Shown here: positions 35,357-45,246 of the stretch, in pieces
How positions within the stretch are numbered: the stretch's first letter is position 1
Layout: the number at the start of each line of letters is the position of its first letter
NCBI GenBank assembly: GCA_026394015.1
Contig: JAPKZA010000498.1
Span: 1-64,000, forward strand
From: Acidobacteriota bacterium
GTDB lineage: Bacteria; Acidobacteriota; Terriglobia; Bryobacterales; Bryobacteraceae
Length of the DNA: 64,000 nt
Direction: 5' to 3'
Notes under the pieces: model-generated
Databases searched by the model: none
Told to the model about the DNA's origin: nothing
Seen by the model: the letters and a program-made list of their open reading frames with translations, nothing else
Position numbers and translations under genes: made by a program

Positions 35357-38300
35357 TTAGAACGTCAACCGCAGCGCAAACTGCACCTGACGCGGAGGTC
35401 CAATCAACGCCGTGATAATTCCAGCGCTCGGGTTCCCCACCGCCGAGTTCGGCAAGTCAAACTGCGCGTGGTTGAAGATGTTGAACAACTCGCTCCGGAA
35501 CTGCAGTTTGAACCGCTCGGTGATCTGGAAGTTCTTAAACAGCGAGAAGTCCACATTCGTCCGACCCGGTCCGCGCAGCACGTTCCTGCCGCCGTTGCCA
35601 AACGTGAACACCGTCGGCGTACCCCACGCGGCCGTGCCCGGCGCCGTCGCCAATGACGCATCAAACCAACGGGCAATCGTCGGGTTATCGATCTCCCCGC
35701 TCTTGTACCGGTCGGGACGGCTTCCGCCCGCATTCGATACCGAGTTCGCCAATTGAGGCGTAAACGGCAGCCCCGTCTGCTTCTGGAAGATCATATTGCT
35801 ATCCCAACCGCCCAGAATATTGTCCACCATCGCCTTGCCCGAACTAAACTTCCGGCCTTTACCGAAAGGCAGTTCGTAGTTCATGCTGTAAACGAAACGG
35901 TGCGCAATGTCGAAGCCCGACGTCGCCCGTTCCACGCTGCGGTAGCGCCGATCCTGCGGCAGAGGCCCGTTGTCGGCCCCGCCAAACTGGTTGCCGACGT
36001 TGTCGATCGAATGCGAATACGTGTAAGCGGCCAGGAAGCCCAGCCCATTCGCAAACCGCCGTTCAATCGTGCTTTGCAGCGAATGGTACGAGGACAACCC
36101 GTCCGAAACATTGTAGTCCACATTCACAATTCCCGGCGCTACGGCAAACAATGGCCGCCGCGGTCCCGGTGCGCCCGGCCCTGGGATTTGCTGGTTAAAG
36201 CCGTACACATTGTCCAGCTTCCGCCCCAAATTGCCCACGTAGCCGATTTTGAAAACAAGGTCCAGCGGCAACTGGTGCTGCACCTGCAAATTGAACTGTT
36301 GCGCATAGCCCGAAACGAAGTTCGAGGCCACACCCAGGAAGTTCCCCACCGGATTCCGCACCGCGGATTCCGCGGTCAAGGTCGGAATCGGCGGCAGTCC
36401 ATCGGAGACCCTCCGCGGGTTCGCCACAAACTGGTTGATGTCCAGCGCATTGATCGGGCCATACGGCAACTGCCGGTGACGCCGCATCAACACACTCTCG
36501 CTTCCGGCCGGCGTGAAGAAGATACCGCCGCCACCGCGAATCACCGTCCCCGGCCGCAACCGGTACGCGAAGCCTAAGCGCGGAGCAAAGTTGTTCTTGT
36601 CTCCTTTCACGCCCGTCCGCGAATCCGAGTTATATCCCGCCACCAACAACTTTGCCTGCACGACATCGTAGTTCGTCCAACGATCCGTTACTTCCGTCGT
36701 CGGCGTGTCGTACTCATAACGGATGCCGACGTTCACCGTCAACTTATCGGAAATCTTCCAATCGTCCTGCACGAAGTAGTTCGATTCCCACATGCGAATG
36801 CCCGGCGCGATCAGCGTAAAGTCCTGCTCAATCGTATTCGCCGTTCCCAGAATCAGCGCCGCCATCGCGTCGCCCGTCGCGCCCGCATTGTTCGGGTTGT
36901 CGGTAAACGTCCGGCCAAAGTTGAACCGGCCATTCCCGCGGTTGGTCTGGTACTGCGTCAACTGCCGACGGCGGAAGTCCACTCCAAATTTCACCGTATG
37001 CCGTCCCCGCAAATTCGTGAAGTTCACGCCCGGATGGAACGTGTTCTCAATCCGCTTAATCGGCAAAGACCGCGTCTGCCCAATGCCCGAGTAACCGGCC
37101 GGGCTGAAGATCGGAATGCCGTCCGAGTTCGGCCCCTGGTTCGATCCCCGCACGCCCAGCTTCTCGCCCAACTGCGCCCCGGCCGCCGCGCCTTCCTGCA
37201 GGAAGTTCAGGTTAAACCGGTTGAAGCCCATGCGCGCTTCCATCACGAAAGTCGGCTGAATCGTCCGGACCCAGTTCAACACCGAGTGGTACGCCTTCAG
37301 CGCCGAAGCCCCGGCAAACGTATCTTCGTTGCCCAGGCTCACCGGCCCGCTGATTCCCGCCAAGGTCACCGGCGCAAACGTCGATGGCCGCGTCGTCGTC
37401 GTATCCTGCCGCGAGAATCGGCCGAAGACCATGTTCTTCTCGTTCCAGTTCCAGTCCACGCGAATGTCGCCTTGGTCCCACTGCTGTTTCTCGCCGGGGT
37501 TGGTTATTTGGTTGTTCACAAGTCCCGCCCGCTGCGGCAGCGGATAAGCCAGCAACAACTTCGCCATCACCGGGTCAAACCGGTTCGCCGGAATCTGCCG
37601 ATTCGGAAACGGATCGCGCGTAAAGCCAGACGCCGTACCCGGCGCCGCCCGCAACGTGCTCGGGTCGAATATGTCCCGCACATCCGCGAAGTTGCCCGCC
37701 CGCATCCCTTCGGTCGGAACCGTGTTCACGAACGTCCGCTGCACACTCCGCCGATAGCCTTCATAGTTGCCGAAGAAGAACAGCTTGTTCTTGATCACCG
37801 GCCCGCCCAGGCTCGCCCCGAACTGGTTCTGTCGAAGCACCGGCTTCACCGGGCTGAAGAAGTTCCGCGCGTCGAACTTATCGTTCCGCAAAAAGTCATA
37901 AGCACTGCCATGAAACTCGTTCGCACCCGACTTCGTAATCACGTTCACGGTCGCCCCGGAATTCCGTCCTTGGTCGGCCGTAAACAGGTTTGTCTGAATC
38001 TTAAACTCCCGCACCGCTTCCACCGACGGTCGCAGCACAATCGACAGCGTCAGCCGTTCGTTGTTATCAATGCCGTCCCACAGGAAGTTGTTCGATCCTT
38101 CCCGGTTGCCGTTGGCGAAAATCTCGCTGCCCGGCCGTAAGTCGTCCGGACGCGTGCTGCTCATAATCGTGCCTTTGGCGCCAAAGCCCACCCCGGTCAC
38201 ACCCGGTCCAAGCGTCGCCAGTTGCACGAAGTTCCGGCCGTTCAACGGCAGCTCAGCCACTTGCCGCTGCTCGACAACTTGGCCGATCGAAGACGAGTCG

Positions 38301-38662
38301 CTCTCAATCAACGGCGTCGTCGCCTTCACTTCCACCGACTCACTCACCGTACCCACTTCGAGCGCAATATCAAAACGCGCCGTCTGGTTCACTTCCAAAG
38401 TCAGGTCTTGAAAAACCTGTCGAAACCCAGCCTTCGACGCTGTAATCTTGTACCGGCCCGGCGGCAACAGAGGCACCGTAAAGAAGCCGTTCGCATCGGT
38501 TTCCGCTTCACGCGCCACCTGCGTATCCTGGTTCTGTGCCACGACCTTGGCACCCCCCACGGCGGCGGACGTTTTGTCCGTAATCGTGCCCGTCACCGAC
38601 GAACTATTCTGTGCCCATGCCATGGCGCCGAGGCCCAGACATAAGACTATAAGACGTATCAT
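35357..38662 (-). CDS. Oar-like TonB-dependent receptor
   Basis: 1101 residues from ATG 38662 with a signal peptide (MIRLIVLCLGLGAMAWA) and GGGAGC ahead of it. The carboxypeptidase-regulatory domain ('SSVTGTITDKTSAAVGGAKV', 'GFFTVPLLPPGRYKITASKAGF') covers about 20-105. The plug follows with 'EVKATTPLIESDSSSIGQVVEQRQVAELPLNGRNFVQLATL'. The barrel shows typical strands such as 'FFFGNYEGYRR' and 'YFVQDDWKISDKLTVNVGIRYEYD', ending 'GPPRQVQFALRLTF'. Probable outer-membrane importer; substrate unknown. Divergent from the DUF1549/DUF1501 operon, sharing a 78-bp promoter region. Confidence 0.9.
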   Translation of the reverse strand: MIRLIVLCLGLGAMAWAQNSSSVTGTITDKTSAAVGGAKVVAQNQDTQVAREAETDANGFFTVPLLPPGRYKITASKAGFRQVFQDLTLEVNQTARFDIALEVGTVSESVEVKATTPLIESDSSSIGQVVEQRQVAELPLNGRNFVQLATLGPGVTGVGFGAKGTIMSSTRPDDLRPGSEIFANGNREGSNNFLWDGIDNNERLTLSIVLRPSVEAVREFKIQTNLFTADQGRNSGATVNVITKSGANEFHGSAYDFLRNDKFDARNFFSPVKPVLRQNQFGASLGGPVIKNKLFFFGNYEGYRRSVQRTFVNTVPTEGMRAGNFADVRDIFDPSTLRAAPGTASGFTRDPFPNRQIPANRFDPVMAKLLLAYPLPQRAGLVNNQITNPGEKQQWDQGDIRVDWNWNEKNMVFGRFSRQDTTTTRPSTFAPVTLAGISGPVSLGNEDTFAGASALKAYHSVLNWVRTIQPTFVMEARMGFNRFNLNFLQEGAAAGAQLGEKLGVRGSNQGPNSDGIPIFSPAGYSGIGQTRSLPIKRIENTFHPGVNFTNLRGRHTVKFGVDFRRRQLTQYQTNRGNGRFNFGRTFTDNPNNAGATGDAMAALILGTANTIEQDFTLIAPGIRMWESNYFVQDDWKISDKLTVNVGIRYEYDTPTTEVTDRWTNYDVVQAKLLVAGYNSDSRTGVKGDKNNFAPRLGFAYRLRPGTVIRGGGGIFFTPAGSESVLMRRHRQLPYGPINALDINQFVANPRRVSDGLPPIPTLTAESAVRNPVGNFLGVASNFVSGYAQQFNLQVQHQLPLDLVFKIGYVGNLGRKLDNVYGFNQQIPGPGAPGPRRPLFAVAPGIVNVDYNVSDGLSSYHSLQSTIERRFANGLGFLAAYTYSHSIDNVGNQFGGADNGPLPQDRRYRSVERATSGFDIAHRFVYSMNYELPFGKGRKFSSGKAMVDNILGGWDSNMIFQKQTGLPFTPQLANSVSNAGGSRPDRYKSGEIDNPTIARWFDASLATAPGTAAWGTPTVFTFGNGGRNVLRGPGRTNVDFSLFKNFQITERFKLQFRSELFNIFNHAQFDLPNSAVGNPSAGIITALIGPPRQVQFALRLTF

Positions 38663-38676
38663 TTGGAAGCTCCCTG

Positions 38677-38706
38677 GCGCTCTGTAACGTGATTTTGACA
38701 GAGCGC
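38677..38706. promoter_or_regulatory. Inverted repeat between divergent TonB and DUF1549 genes
   Basis: GCGCTCTGT, 12-base spacer, ACAGAGCGC: perfect 9-bp arms. A consensus TTGACA (38695-38700) overlaps the right arm on the + strand, with TATCAT 15 bases later. The repeat lies 14 bp upstream of the TonB ATG, so it could act as operator for both genes or as a hairpin in the TonB leader. Confidence 0.5.
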
Positions 38707-38740
38707 GGCTTGGGATATCATATCGCCTTATAATATCTTC

Positions 38741-40882
38741 ATGTGGAAGTCGCTCCTCCTGGCCGCCGTGGCCCTTTCCCTCATCGCCGCCTCAATCAAT
38801 CCGAAGGATGAAGCCTGGATCGGCACCCGCCGCTCCTACTGGGCCTTCCAGCCCGTCGTCCGTCCCGCCGTCCCCAACCTCAGCCCCAACCCCATCGACG
38901 CCTTCCTCCTCGAACAATTCCAAGCTAAAGGCCTTTCGCCCTCTCCCCCGCTCGATAGAGCCCGCCTCGTCCGCCGCGTCACCCTCGATCTCACCGGCCT
39001 CCCACCCACCGCCGCCGAAGTCCAACGCTTCGTTGCCGACCGTTCTCCCAATGCTTACGAGCAGCTTGTCGAACGCCTCCTCGCCTCCCCCGCCTACGGC
39101 GAACGCTGGGCCCTCCGCTGGCTCGATACCGTCCGCTACGCCGATACCAATGGCTACGAACTCGACGCCGAACGCCCCCACGCCTGGCGCTTCCGCGACT
39201 ACGTCGTCAATAGCTTCAACTCCAACAAACCCTACGACCGCTTCCTCAAGGAACAAATCGCCGGCGACGAACTCTACCCCGGCGACCAGGCCGCCCTCAT
39301 CGCCACCGGCTTCCATCGCGCCGGACCCATCCACCTCGTCGGGGGCAATCAGGACGAAGAGATGAACCGTCAAGAGGTCCTCACCGAAATGACTCTCGGC
39401 GTCTCCAACGTCTTCCTCGGCATGACCGTCGGCTGCGCCCGCTGCCACAACCACAAATTCGATCCCATCCTCCAAGCGGACTACTATCGCCTCCAAGCCA
39501 TCTTCGCCTCCGTCGCCCTGAAAGATTCTGAAATCGTCACCCCCGCCGAGAAGGCTGCCCACGAAGCCGCGATGAAGGCCTTCGAGGCCCGCCTCAAACC
39601 CATCACCGACGAAATCGCCGCCATCGAAAAACCCGTCCGTGAACGGATCAAGGAAGAACGCAAGGCCAAGCTCGAAAAACGCTTCCTCGACGCGATGGCG
39701 ATTTCCAAGGACAAGCGCACTCCCGAACAGGAGATGCTCGCCAAAGCGGGCAACGGCCAAATCTCCCCCACCTGGGACGTCGTCGTCAATGCCATCGAGC
39801 CGTCGGAAAAAGCCCGCCGCGTCGGCCTGCGCCAGCAGATGCATAAGCTCGAGTTCGAACGGCCCGAACCGCTCCGCACCGCCTACGCCGTCGCCAACCT
39901 CGACAAAGCCCCCGTCACCCACATGCTCAAGCTTGGCGATCACCGCCATAAGCTCGACCCGGTCGAACCCGGCTTCCTCACCGCCCTCGGCGCGATCGAT
40001 GCCCCCGGCGCGCCCACCGGTCGCCGCGCCGCCCTCGCCGAATGGCTCGCCCGTCCCGACCACCCGCTCACCGCCCGCGTCATGGCCAATCGCATTTGGC
40101 TCCTCCGCATGGGCTCCGGCATCGTGCCCACCCCGAACGACTTCGGCATCCTCGGCGGCAAAGCCTCCAATCGCAAACTGCTCGATTGGCTCGCCGCCGA
40201 ATTCGTCAGCTCCGGCTGGGACATCAAACACATGGACCGCCTCATCGTCTCCACCGCCGCCTACCGCCAGTCCGCCGACATCGACGCGAAGAAGGCCGCC
40301 ATCGACGGCGAAAATAAATACTACTGGCGCATGAACCGCCGCCGCCTCGAAGGCGAAGCCATCCGCGACTCCATCCTCCAAACCACCGGCCAACTCAACC
40401 CCCGCCTCGGCGGCGTCCCGGTGAAAGTTCCCATCGAACCCGAGATCTACGACATCATCTTCACTGAAGCCGAGCCCGATAACCTCTGGCCCGTCCTCGC
40501 CGACAAGCGCGAACACAATCGCCGCAGCCTCTACCTGCTCAACAAACGAACCGTTCGCCTCCCGCTGCTCAACAACTTCGACCAGCCCGACGCCGTCAGC
40601 TCCTGCCCCGTTCGCGCGAACTCCACCCACGCGCTCCAAGCCCTCACCCTCATGAACAGCGACTTCGTCTTCGACCAGGCCACCGCCTTCGCCGCCCGTC
40701 TCGAGCCCGGCTGTTCCACCCCGCAATGCCGCATCAACCGAGCTTATGAACTTGCCCTCCAGCGAGCCCCCAAGCCCGTCGAAATGCAACTTGGCCTCGA
40801 CTTTCTCAACCGCCAGAAAATGCCTCTGGTCGACTTCTGCCGCGCCCTTCTGAACCGCCATGAATTCGTATACATCCCGTAG
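38741..40882 (+). CDS. DUF1549/DUF1553 protein, second copy
   Basis: 713 residues with signal peptide [19 protein letters not shown]. Unlike the copy at 27678 it lacks the Ig-like and CxxxxCH N-terminal region. DUF1549 is at about 45-260 ('[23 protein letters not shown]', '[20 protein letters not shown]' with a CxxCH motif). A charged, helical insert at about 270-340 precedes DUF1553 at about 420-690 ('[22 protein letters not shown]', '[22 protein letters not shown]'). It overlaps the following DUF1501 gene by 23 bases, showing the pair is co-translated. Envelope location; reaction unknown. Confidence 0.9.
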   Translation: MWKSLLLAAVALSLIAASINPKDEAWIGTRRSYWAFQPVVRPAVPNLSPNPIDAFLLEQFQAKGLSPSPPLDRARLVRRVTLDLTGLPPTAAEVQRFVADRSPNAYEQLVERLLASPAYGERWALRWLDTVRYADTNGYELDAERPHAWRFRDYVVNSFNSNKPYDRFLKEQIAGDELYPGDQAALIATGFHRAGPIHLVGGNQDEEMNRQEVLTEMTLGVSNVFLGMTVGCARCHNHKFDPILQADYYRLQAIFASVALKDSEIVTPAEKAAHEAAMKAFEARLKPITDEIAAIEKPVRERIKEERKAKLEKRFLDAMAISKDKRTPEQEMLAKAGNGQISPTWDVVVNAIEPSEKARRVGLRQQMHKLEFERPEPLRTAYAVANLDKAPVTHMLKLGDHRHKLDPVEPGFLTALGAIDAPGAPTGRRAALAEWLARPDHPLTARVMANRIWLLRMGSGIVPTPNDFGILGGKASNRKLLDWLAAEFVSSGWDIKHMDRLIVSTAAYRQSADIDAKKAAIDGENKYYWRMNRRRLEGEAIRDSILQTTGQLNPRLGGVPVKVPIEPEIYDIIFTEAEPDNLWPVLADKREHNRRSLYLLNKRTVRLPLLNNFDQPDAVSSCPVRANSTHALQALTLMNSDFVFDQATAFAARLEPGCSTPQCRINRAYELALQRAPKPVEMQLGLDFLNRQKMPLVDFCRALLNRHEFVYIP

Positions 40883-42260
40883 AAACATCCTCCGCCACGG
40901 CATGGGTGCCGTCGCCGCCGAATGGCTCCTCCAGCGCGATCTGCTTGCCCAAGCGCGCTCGAACCCCCTCGCGCCGAAGACGCCTCACTTCGAGCCCAAG
41001 GCAAAGGCCGTCATTTTTCTGTTCATGGTCGGCGCCCCCAGCTCGATGGATATGTTCGATCCCAAACCGGCGCTCGAAAAATACGCCGGCCAAAAGCTGC
41101 CCGATAGCTACGGCAAAATCTCCAGCCAGTTCACCGAGGGCAACACGCCCCTCTATCCGTCGCCCTGGAAGTTCAACCGCCACGGCCGCAGCGGCCTGCC
41201 CGTCTCCACGCTCTATCCCAACGTCGCCAAATGCGTCGACGATATCTGCTTCGTCCGCAGCTTCTATACCGAAAGCGTCGTCCACGCCCCGGCCATGTAC
41301 CAAGTGCACACCGGCCGCGTCCTCACCGGCTTTCCGTCCATCGGCTCCTGGGTCACCTACGGCCTCGGCAGCGCCGCCGACAACCTGCCCGCTTACGTCG
41401 CCATGCCCCAGCCCGAAGGCACCCCCGAAGGCGGCACCCCGTGCTGGGGCTCCGGCTTCCTCCCCGCTGTTTATCAAGGCACCCTCCTTCGCAGCGGCCC
41501 CTCGCCGATTCTGCATTTGAAGAACCCGCCCGGCGTCACCCCCCAACGCCAGCGCGCCACCCTCGATCTGCTGCAGAAGATGAACGACCTCGATTCCCAA
41601 CCCGAGGATTCCGAAATGGCCGCCCGCATCGCCAGCTACGAACTCGCCTTCAAGATGCAGGCCGCCGCCCCGGACGCCGTCGACATCACCAAGGAATCGG
41701 AAGAGACCCGGAAGCTCTACGGCATCGACAAAACCCAAACCCGCGACTTCGGCACCCGCCTGCTCCTCGCCCGTCGGATGGTGGAACGCGGCGTCCGCTT
41801 CGTCCAGGTCTACTCCGGCGGCGGCCCCGTCAGCATCCAGTGGGACGCTCACTCGAACCTGATCAATAACCACGAGAAGATGGCCGGCCTGACCGACCAG
41901 CCCATCGCCGCGCTTTTGCAGGACTTGAAATCGCGCGGCCTGCTCGATTCGACCCTCGTCATTTGGGGCTCCGAGTTCGGCCGCCTGCCGATGTCGGAAA
42001 ACGGCAACGGTCGTGACCACAACCCGCACGGCTACACCATGTGGTTTGCCGGCGGCGGCGCCAAGGGCGGCACCAGCGTTGGCGAAACCGACGAACTCGG
42101 CCTACGCGGCATCGGCGAGCGCTATCACATGCGCGATTTCCACGCGACCATGCTCCATATGCTCGGCCTCGATCAGCACAAGCTCTTCTATCTCCACAAC
42201 GGACGCAACGAAAAGCTCACCGACTTCGGCGGCAATCTCATCACGAAGCTCTACTCCTAG
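40860..42260 (+). CDS. DUF1501 protein, second copy
   Basis: 466 residues starting inside the DUF1549/DUF1553 gene. '[18 protein letters not shown]' is a twin-arginine signal. The family core is intact: '[32 protein letters not shown]', '[32 protein letters not shown]', '[27 protein letters not shown]'. It ends '[28 protein letters not shown]'. It is the longer DUF1501 subtype, while the 30087 copy is the short one. The two modules in this window thus represent two sub-lineages rather than a recent duplication. Reaction unknown. Confidence 0.9.
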   Translation: MNSYTSRRNILRHGMGAVAAEWLLQRDLLAQARSNPLAPKTPHFEPKAKAVIFLFMVGAPSSMDMFDPKPALEKYAGQKLPDSYGKISSQFTEGNTPLYPSPWKFNRHGRSGLPVSTLYPNVAKCVDDICFVRSFYTESVVHAPAMYQVHTGRVLTGFPSIGSWVTYGLGSAADNLPAYVAMPQPEGTPEGGTPCWGSGFLPAVYQGTLLRSGPSPILHLKNPPGVTPQRQRATLDLLQKMNDLDSQPEDSEMAARIASYELAFKMQAAAPDAVDITKESEETRKLYGIDKTQTRDFGTRLLLARRMVERGVRFVQVYSGGGPVSIQWDAHSNLINNHEKMAGLTDQPIAALLQDLKSRGLLDSTLVIWGSEFGRLPMSENGNGRDHNPHGYTMWFAGGGAKGGTSVGETDELGLRGIGERYHMRDFHATMLHMLGLDQHKLFYLHNGRNEKLTDFGGNLITKLYS

Positions 42261-42300
42261 CCCGCCAATACGCTGGGGTCCCAATACGCTTGTACCCGCG

Positions 42301-42576
42301 TCAGTTTACCGTCCGCCCGTCTTTCATCACGGCTTGGCCAACCCACGTGAACGCCGCGTCTTGCGGTCCGGTGGCATAAATCTTGGTCGGCGTGAGCGTC
42401 AACGACGCGAACCCCTGCGCCATCCCTTCAAACAGGCCACGAACCGCTTCCGGGCCCGTCACGGTCGGCGCGACCGGCTCGGTCCATTCGCCGTCGCTGG
42501 AAAAGCAATCCGCCAACGCAGCCCCGTCTAGAGCGCACAAAGCCGCACCGTACTTTTCAATCGCCTGTAGGATCAT
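42301..42576 (-). CDS. SnoaL-like/NTF2-fold small protein
   Basis: 91 residues. 'ILQAIEKYGAALCALDGAALADCFSSDGEWTEP' then 'GPEAVRGLFEGMAQGF' and 'ATGPQDAAFTWVGQAVMKDGRTVN' match the first two thirds of the SnoaL-like NTF2 fold. Usual members have 110-140 residues, so the last strands are missing and the gene may be 3-prime truncated; the sequence after the stop did not resume the fold in that frame. No catalytic assignment. Located between the DUF1501 gene and the PEP-CTERM gene on the minus strand. Confidence 0.6.
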   Translation of the reverse strand: MILQAIEKYGAALCALDGAALADCFSSDGEWTEPVAPTVTGPEAVRGLFEGMAQGFASLTLTPTKIYATGPQDAAFTWVGQAVMKDGRTVN

Positions 42577-42584
42577 GCCGGAAA

Positions 42585-43685
42585 TTATACACCCCGGTCT
42601 CGCCGCAAACCGCCAAACGCGATCAGCGCGATCCCTGCGGCCAGCAAGCCAATCGTCCCCGGCTCCGGAGTCGGAGTCGTGACGAGCGACGACGACGCGA
42701 AACTGTTTACGACCGCCGGCGGCGACAGCGGATTCAACAGCACCGCCATCTGCTGCCCGTTGAAGGTCCCCGTTCCCACAATCTGGCCCAGGTCGTTAAT
42801 GCCATAGGCGGCCTGCAAATCCCAGCCCGATCCGAGTTCAATCAGGTCATTCAGGTTCCGCATCGTCCCGTCTCTGTAAACAAACGCCGCCGTCGCCAGG
42901 TCGCCGCTGATCCACGAGTAACCCACCGTCGATCCACTCTGATTAATCCCGTACCCATAGCTCGCCGATCCGCCCAACGTCCCCAGCGGGGTCAAGAGCC
43001 CGGATTGATAAAGAAACGCCCAACTATAGCCCGCCGCATTCGTCGCGTGGCCCGTCGCCTGCCCCGCGTTGTTCAACGCCATGGCATAGCTCGAACCGCC
43101 GCCGAACGTCCCAATCTGCTGCAACTGTCCGTTGGCCGACACGAACGCCCGCATCGCGCCCGTCGCCGTGTTACCGTATCCGGCCACCTCGCCGCTCGCG
43201 TTGATGCCATACGCCGAAGCCCAGTTGCCGCCCATCAGCGTCCCCAGGCTCTGCACCTGACCGTTCACCGTCCGAAACGCCTGCCCGTTCAGCGTCCCCG
43301 CCACCGACCCGTTGTCATTGATCGCCATCCCGTTGCCTTCGCCCGACCCAATCGTCGAAATCGCCCCGTCCTTCCACTGCGTCGGCACGTAGCCGTTCGC
43401 CCCGGCCGCGGAACCAACAATCGTCCCGGAGTTGTTGATCCCCACCGCGTAATGCTGTAAGCTCAACGGCAACCCCGCCAGCGCAACCAGCGATCCACCA
43501 CTCCAGACAAAGCCTTTGTAGTCACCAAACGGCGTCCCGCTAGTCCCCGTTACCACCCCGTTGTTGTTGATCGCATAAGCCGTCGCCGGCCCGCCGAGAT
43601 TCCCCAGCCCGATCACCTGATACGAGGGCGCAGCCCACATCACGACGCTCGAACACGCCGCAGCCAACAAGTTCCAAACACGCAT
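42585..43685 (-). CDS. HAF-repeat extracellular protein with PEP-CTERM anchor
   Basis: 366 residues from ATG 43685, giving the signal peptide MRVWNLLAAACSSVVMWA; the ORF start at 43835 is in the leader. Roughly seven HAF-type repeats follow, each like 'GLGNLGGPATAYAINNNGVV' or 'PLGTLGGSASYGYGINQSG', a beta-propeller-like surface pattern. The C-terminus is a textbook PEP-CTERM sorting signal: 'TPEPGTIGLLAAGIALIAFGGLRRDRGV'. Such proteins are processed by an exosortase (none in the window) and usually linked with exopolysaccharide. Role unknown. Confidence 0.88.
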   Translation of the reverse strand: MRVWNLLAAACSSVVMWAAPSYQVIGLGNLGGPATAYAINNNGVVTGTSGTPFGDYKGFVWSGGSLVALAGLPLSLQHYAVGINNSGTIVGSAAGANGYVPTQWKDGAISTIGSGEGNGMAINDNGSVAGTLNGQAFRTVNGQVQSLGTLMGGNWASAYGINASGEVAGYGNTATGAMRAFVSANGQLQQIGTFGGGSSYAMALNNAGQATGHATNAAGYSWAFLYQSGLLTPLGTLGGSASYGYGINQSGSTVGYSWISGDLATAAFVYRDGTMRNLNDLIELGSGWDLQAAYGINDLGQIVGTGTFNGQQMAVLLNPLSPPAVVNSFASSSLVTTPTPEPGTIGLLAAGIALIAFGGLRRDRGV

Positions 43686-43838
43686 GAATTTTTGTCTTCC
43701 CAAGGCACGACGGATTTGGGGGGCTGTCGTGATGAACATCTCCAGTGTGACACTGGTACTTCCCCGAGAGGCCTCGGAGAAATCCGAGCCAAGACGGAAT
43801 TCTGCGTACTTGCCCGTACGGGATACACTAGTCAACTC
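43686..43838. other. Structured region between divergent genes
   Basis: 153 bp holding hairpins CCAGTG-TGA-CACTGG (43742-43756) and CTCGGA-GAAA-TCCGAG (43773-43788, GNRA loop on the + strand). It also holds an alternative CCGAG-AGGC-CTCGG that shares the CTCGG arm, and the perfect palindrome CCCGTACGGG (43813-43822). It may be a leader or operator region for the transporter or the PEP-CTERM gene. I could not match it to a known riboswitch. Confidence 0.4.
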
Positions 43839-45242
43839 GTGACCTCAAAGCTGCTTCGACTCCTGGCTCTCCTGGCGATCTACCTCCTCATCGCCTACCT
43901 CTGGCCGCCTCCCGCCGGCATCAAGCCCACCGATTGGCGCCTGTTTGCCGTCTTCGTCTCCACCGTCGTCGGCCTAATCCTCCAACCGATCCCCGGTGGT
44001 GCGCTCGTCCTCATCGGCGTCACCGCTTCGGCCGTCGTCGGCGGCCTGTCCATCAAAAGCGCCCTCGAAGGCTACTCCGACTCCACCGTCTGGCTCGTTA
44101 TGGCGGCCTTCTTCCTCTCCCGCTCTCTTCTCAACACCGGCCTTGCCCGCCGCATCGCCCTGCTCTTCGTCCGCGCCTTCGGCCACACCTCACTCGGCGT
44201 CACCTATGCCCTCGCCCTGAGCGACGTCACCCTGGCGACCATCATCCCTTCGAACGGGGCGCGCTCGGGCGGGGTGACCCTGCCCATCGTCCGCTCCATC
44301 GCCGAACTCTATGGCTCCAGGCCCGGGGAGACGGCCGGCAAGCTCGGCACCTATCTCATGCTGGCCGTCTACCAGTCGATCTGCATCAGCGCCGCGATGT
44401 TTTTAACCGGCCAGGCGTCGAACCCGCTAGCCGCCCAAATGGCCGCCCAACAAGGCTTTCCCGTATCTTGGACCAGTTGGTTCGTCGCCGGCGTTGTGCC
44501 GGGCGCCCTCTCGCTGTTGATCATCCCCCGCGTCGTCATGGCCATGGCGCCGCCCGAGGTCAAGCACACCCCCGAAGCCCGCGGCTTCGCCGCCGACGAG
44601 TTAACCAAGATGGGCCCCATGTCCAAGGCCGAATGGATTCTCACCGCCATCTTCATCGCCGTCTGCGGCCTCTGGGCCACCAGCGGCTGGCACAAGATGG
44701 ATATCACCCTCACCGCGCTGCTCGGCTGCGCCGCCCTGCTGCTCACCGGCGTCCTGCTGTGGGAAGACGTCAAAACCGAGACCGCCGCCTGGGATCTTTT
44801 CATCTGGTACGGTGGCCTGCTCCGCCTCGGCCGCGCGCTCAACGATGGCGGGGTGACCAAGGCCTTCGCCCAATCGATCGGCTCGCTATTCGGCGACTCG
44901 GGCTGGGTGATGCTCTTCGTCGTCGCCCTGCTGATCTACTTCTACGCCCACTACTTCCTGGCCAGCATCACCGCTCATCTCCTGGCCATGTACCCGCCGT
45001 TTCTGGCCCTGCTGATCCTGAAGGGTGCTCCGCTTGGCCTCGTCGTTTTCGCCTTTGCCTGCTTCACGAACTTCTCGGCCGGGTTGACCAATTACGGCAC
45101 CACCCCCAGCCCGATGTTCTTCGCCCAGGGCTATTCCAGCATGGCGCTCTGGTTCCGCGTCGGTTTCGTTTGCTCCGTCGTCAACATCGCTATCTGGTCC
45201 ACGTTCGGCTTCGGCTGGTGGAAGCTGCTCGGGATTTGGTAG
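43839..45242 (+). CDS. DASS/SLC13-family anion transporter
   Basis: 467 residues from GTG 43839; the listed ORF start at 43692 runs through the structured leader and gives non-membrane sequence. About 11-12 membrane segments. 'PSNGARSGGVTLPIVRSIAELYGSRPGE' and the late 'NFSAGLTNYGTTPSPMFFAQGY' are the two paired SNT-like hairpin motifs of the divalent anion:Na+ symporter family. It is closest in look to the bacterial/plastid 2-oxoglutarate/malate translocator group. It probably moves dicarboxylates. No associated catabolic gene is adjacent, so the substrate is open. Confidence 0.85.
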   Translation: MTSKLLRLLALLAIYLLIAYLWPPPAGIKPTDWRLFAVFVSTVVGLILQPIPGGALVLIGVTASAVVGGLSIKSALEGYSDSTVWLVMAAFFLSRSLLNTGLARRIALLFVRAFGHTSLGVTYALALSDVTLATIIPSNGARSGGVTLPIVRSIAELYGSRPGETAGKLGTYLMLAVYQSICISAAMFLTGQASNPLAAQMAAQQGFPVSWTSWFVAGVVPGALSLLIIPRVVMAMAPPEVKHTPEARGFAADELTKMGPMSKAEWILTAIFIAVCGLWATSGWHKMDITLTALLGCAALLLTGVLLWEDVKTETAAWDLFIWYGGLLRLGRALNDGGVTKAFAQSIGSLFGDSGWVMLFVVALLIYFYAHYFLASITAHLLAMYPPFLALLILKGAPLGLVVFAFACFTNFSAGLTNYGTTPSPMFFAQGYSSMALWFRVGFVCSVVNIAIWSTFGFGWWKLLGIW

Positions 45243-45246
45243 ACCG

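Noticed and set aside
38792-40903. 703-aa minus-strand ORF opposite the DUF1549/DUF1553 gene
   Set aside because: Antisense shadow with low-complexity Gly/Val/Glu composition; the plus-strand family motifs are clear.
43686-43838. c-di-GMP-I (GEMM) or fluoride riboswitch in the transporter leader
   Set aside because: A GNRA loop is present but the conserved core sequences of either class are not.
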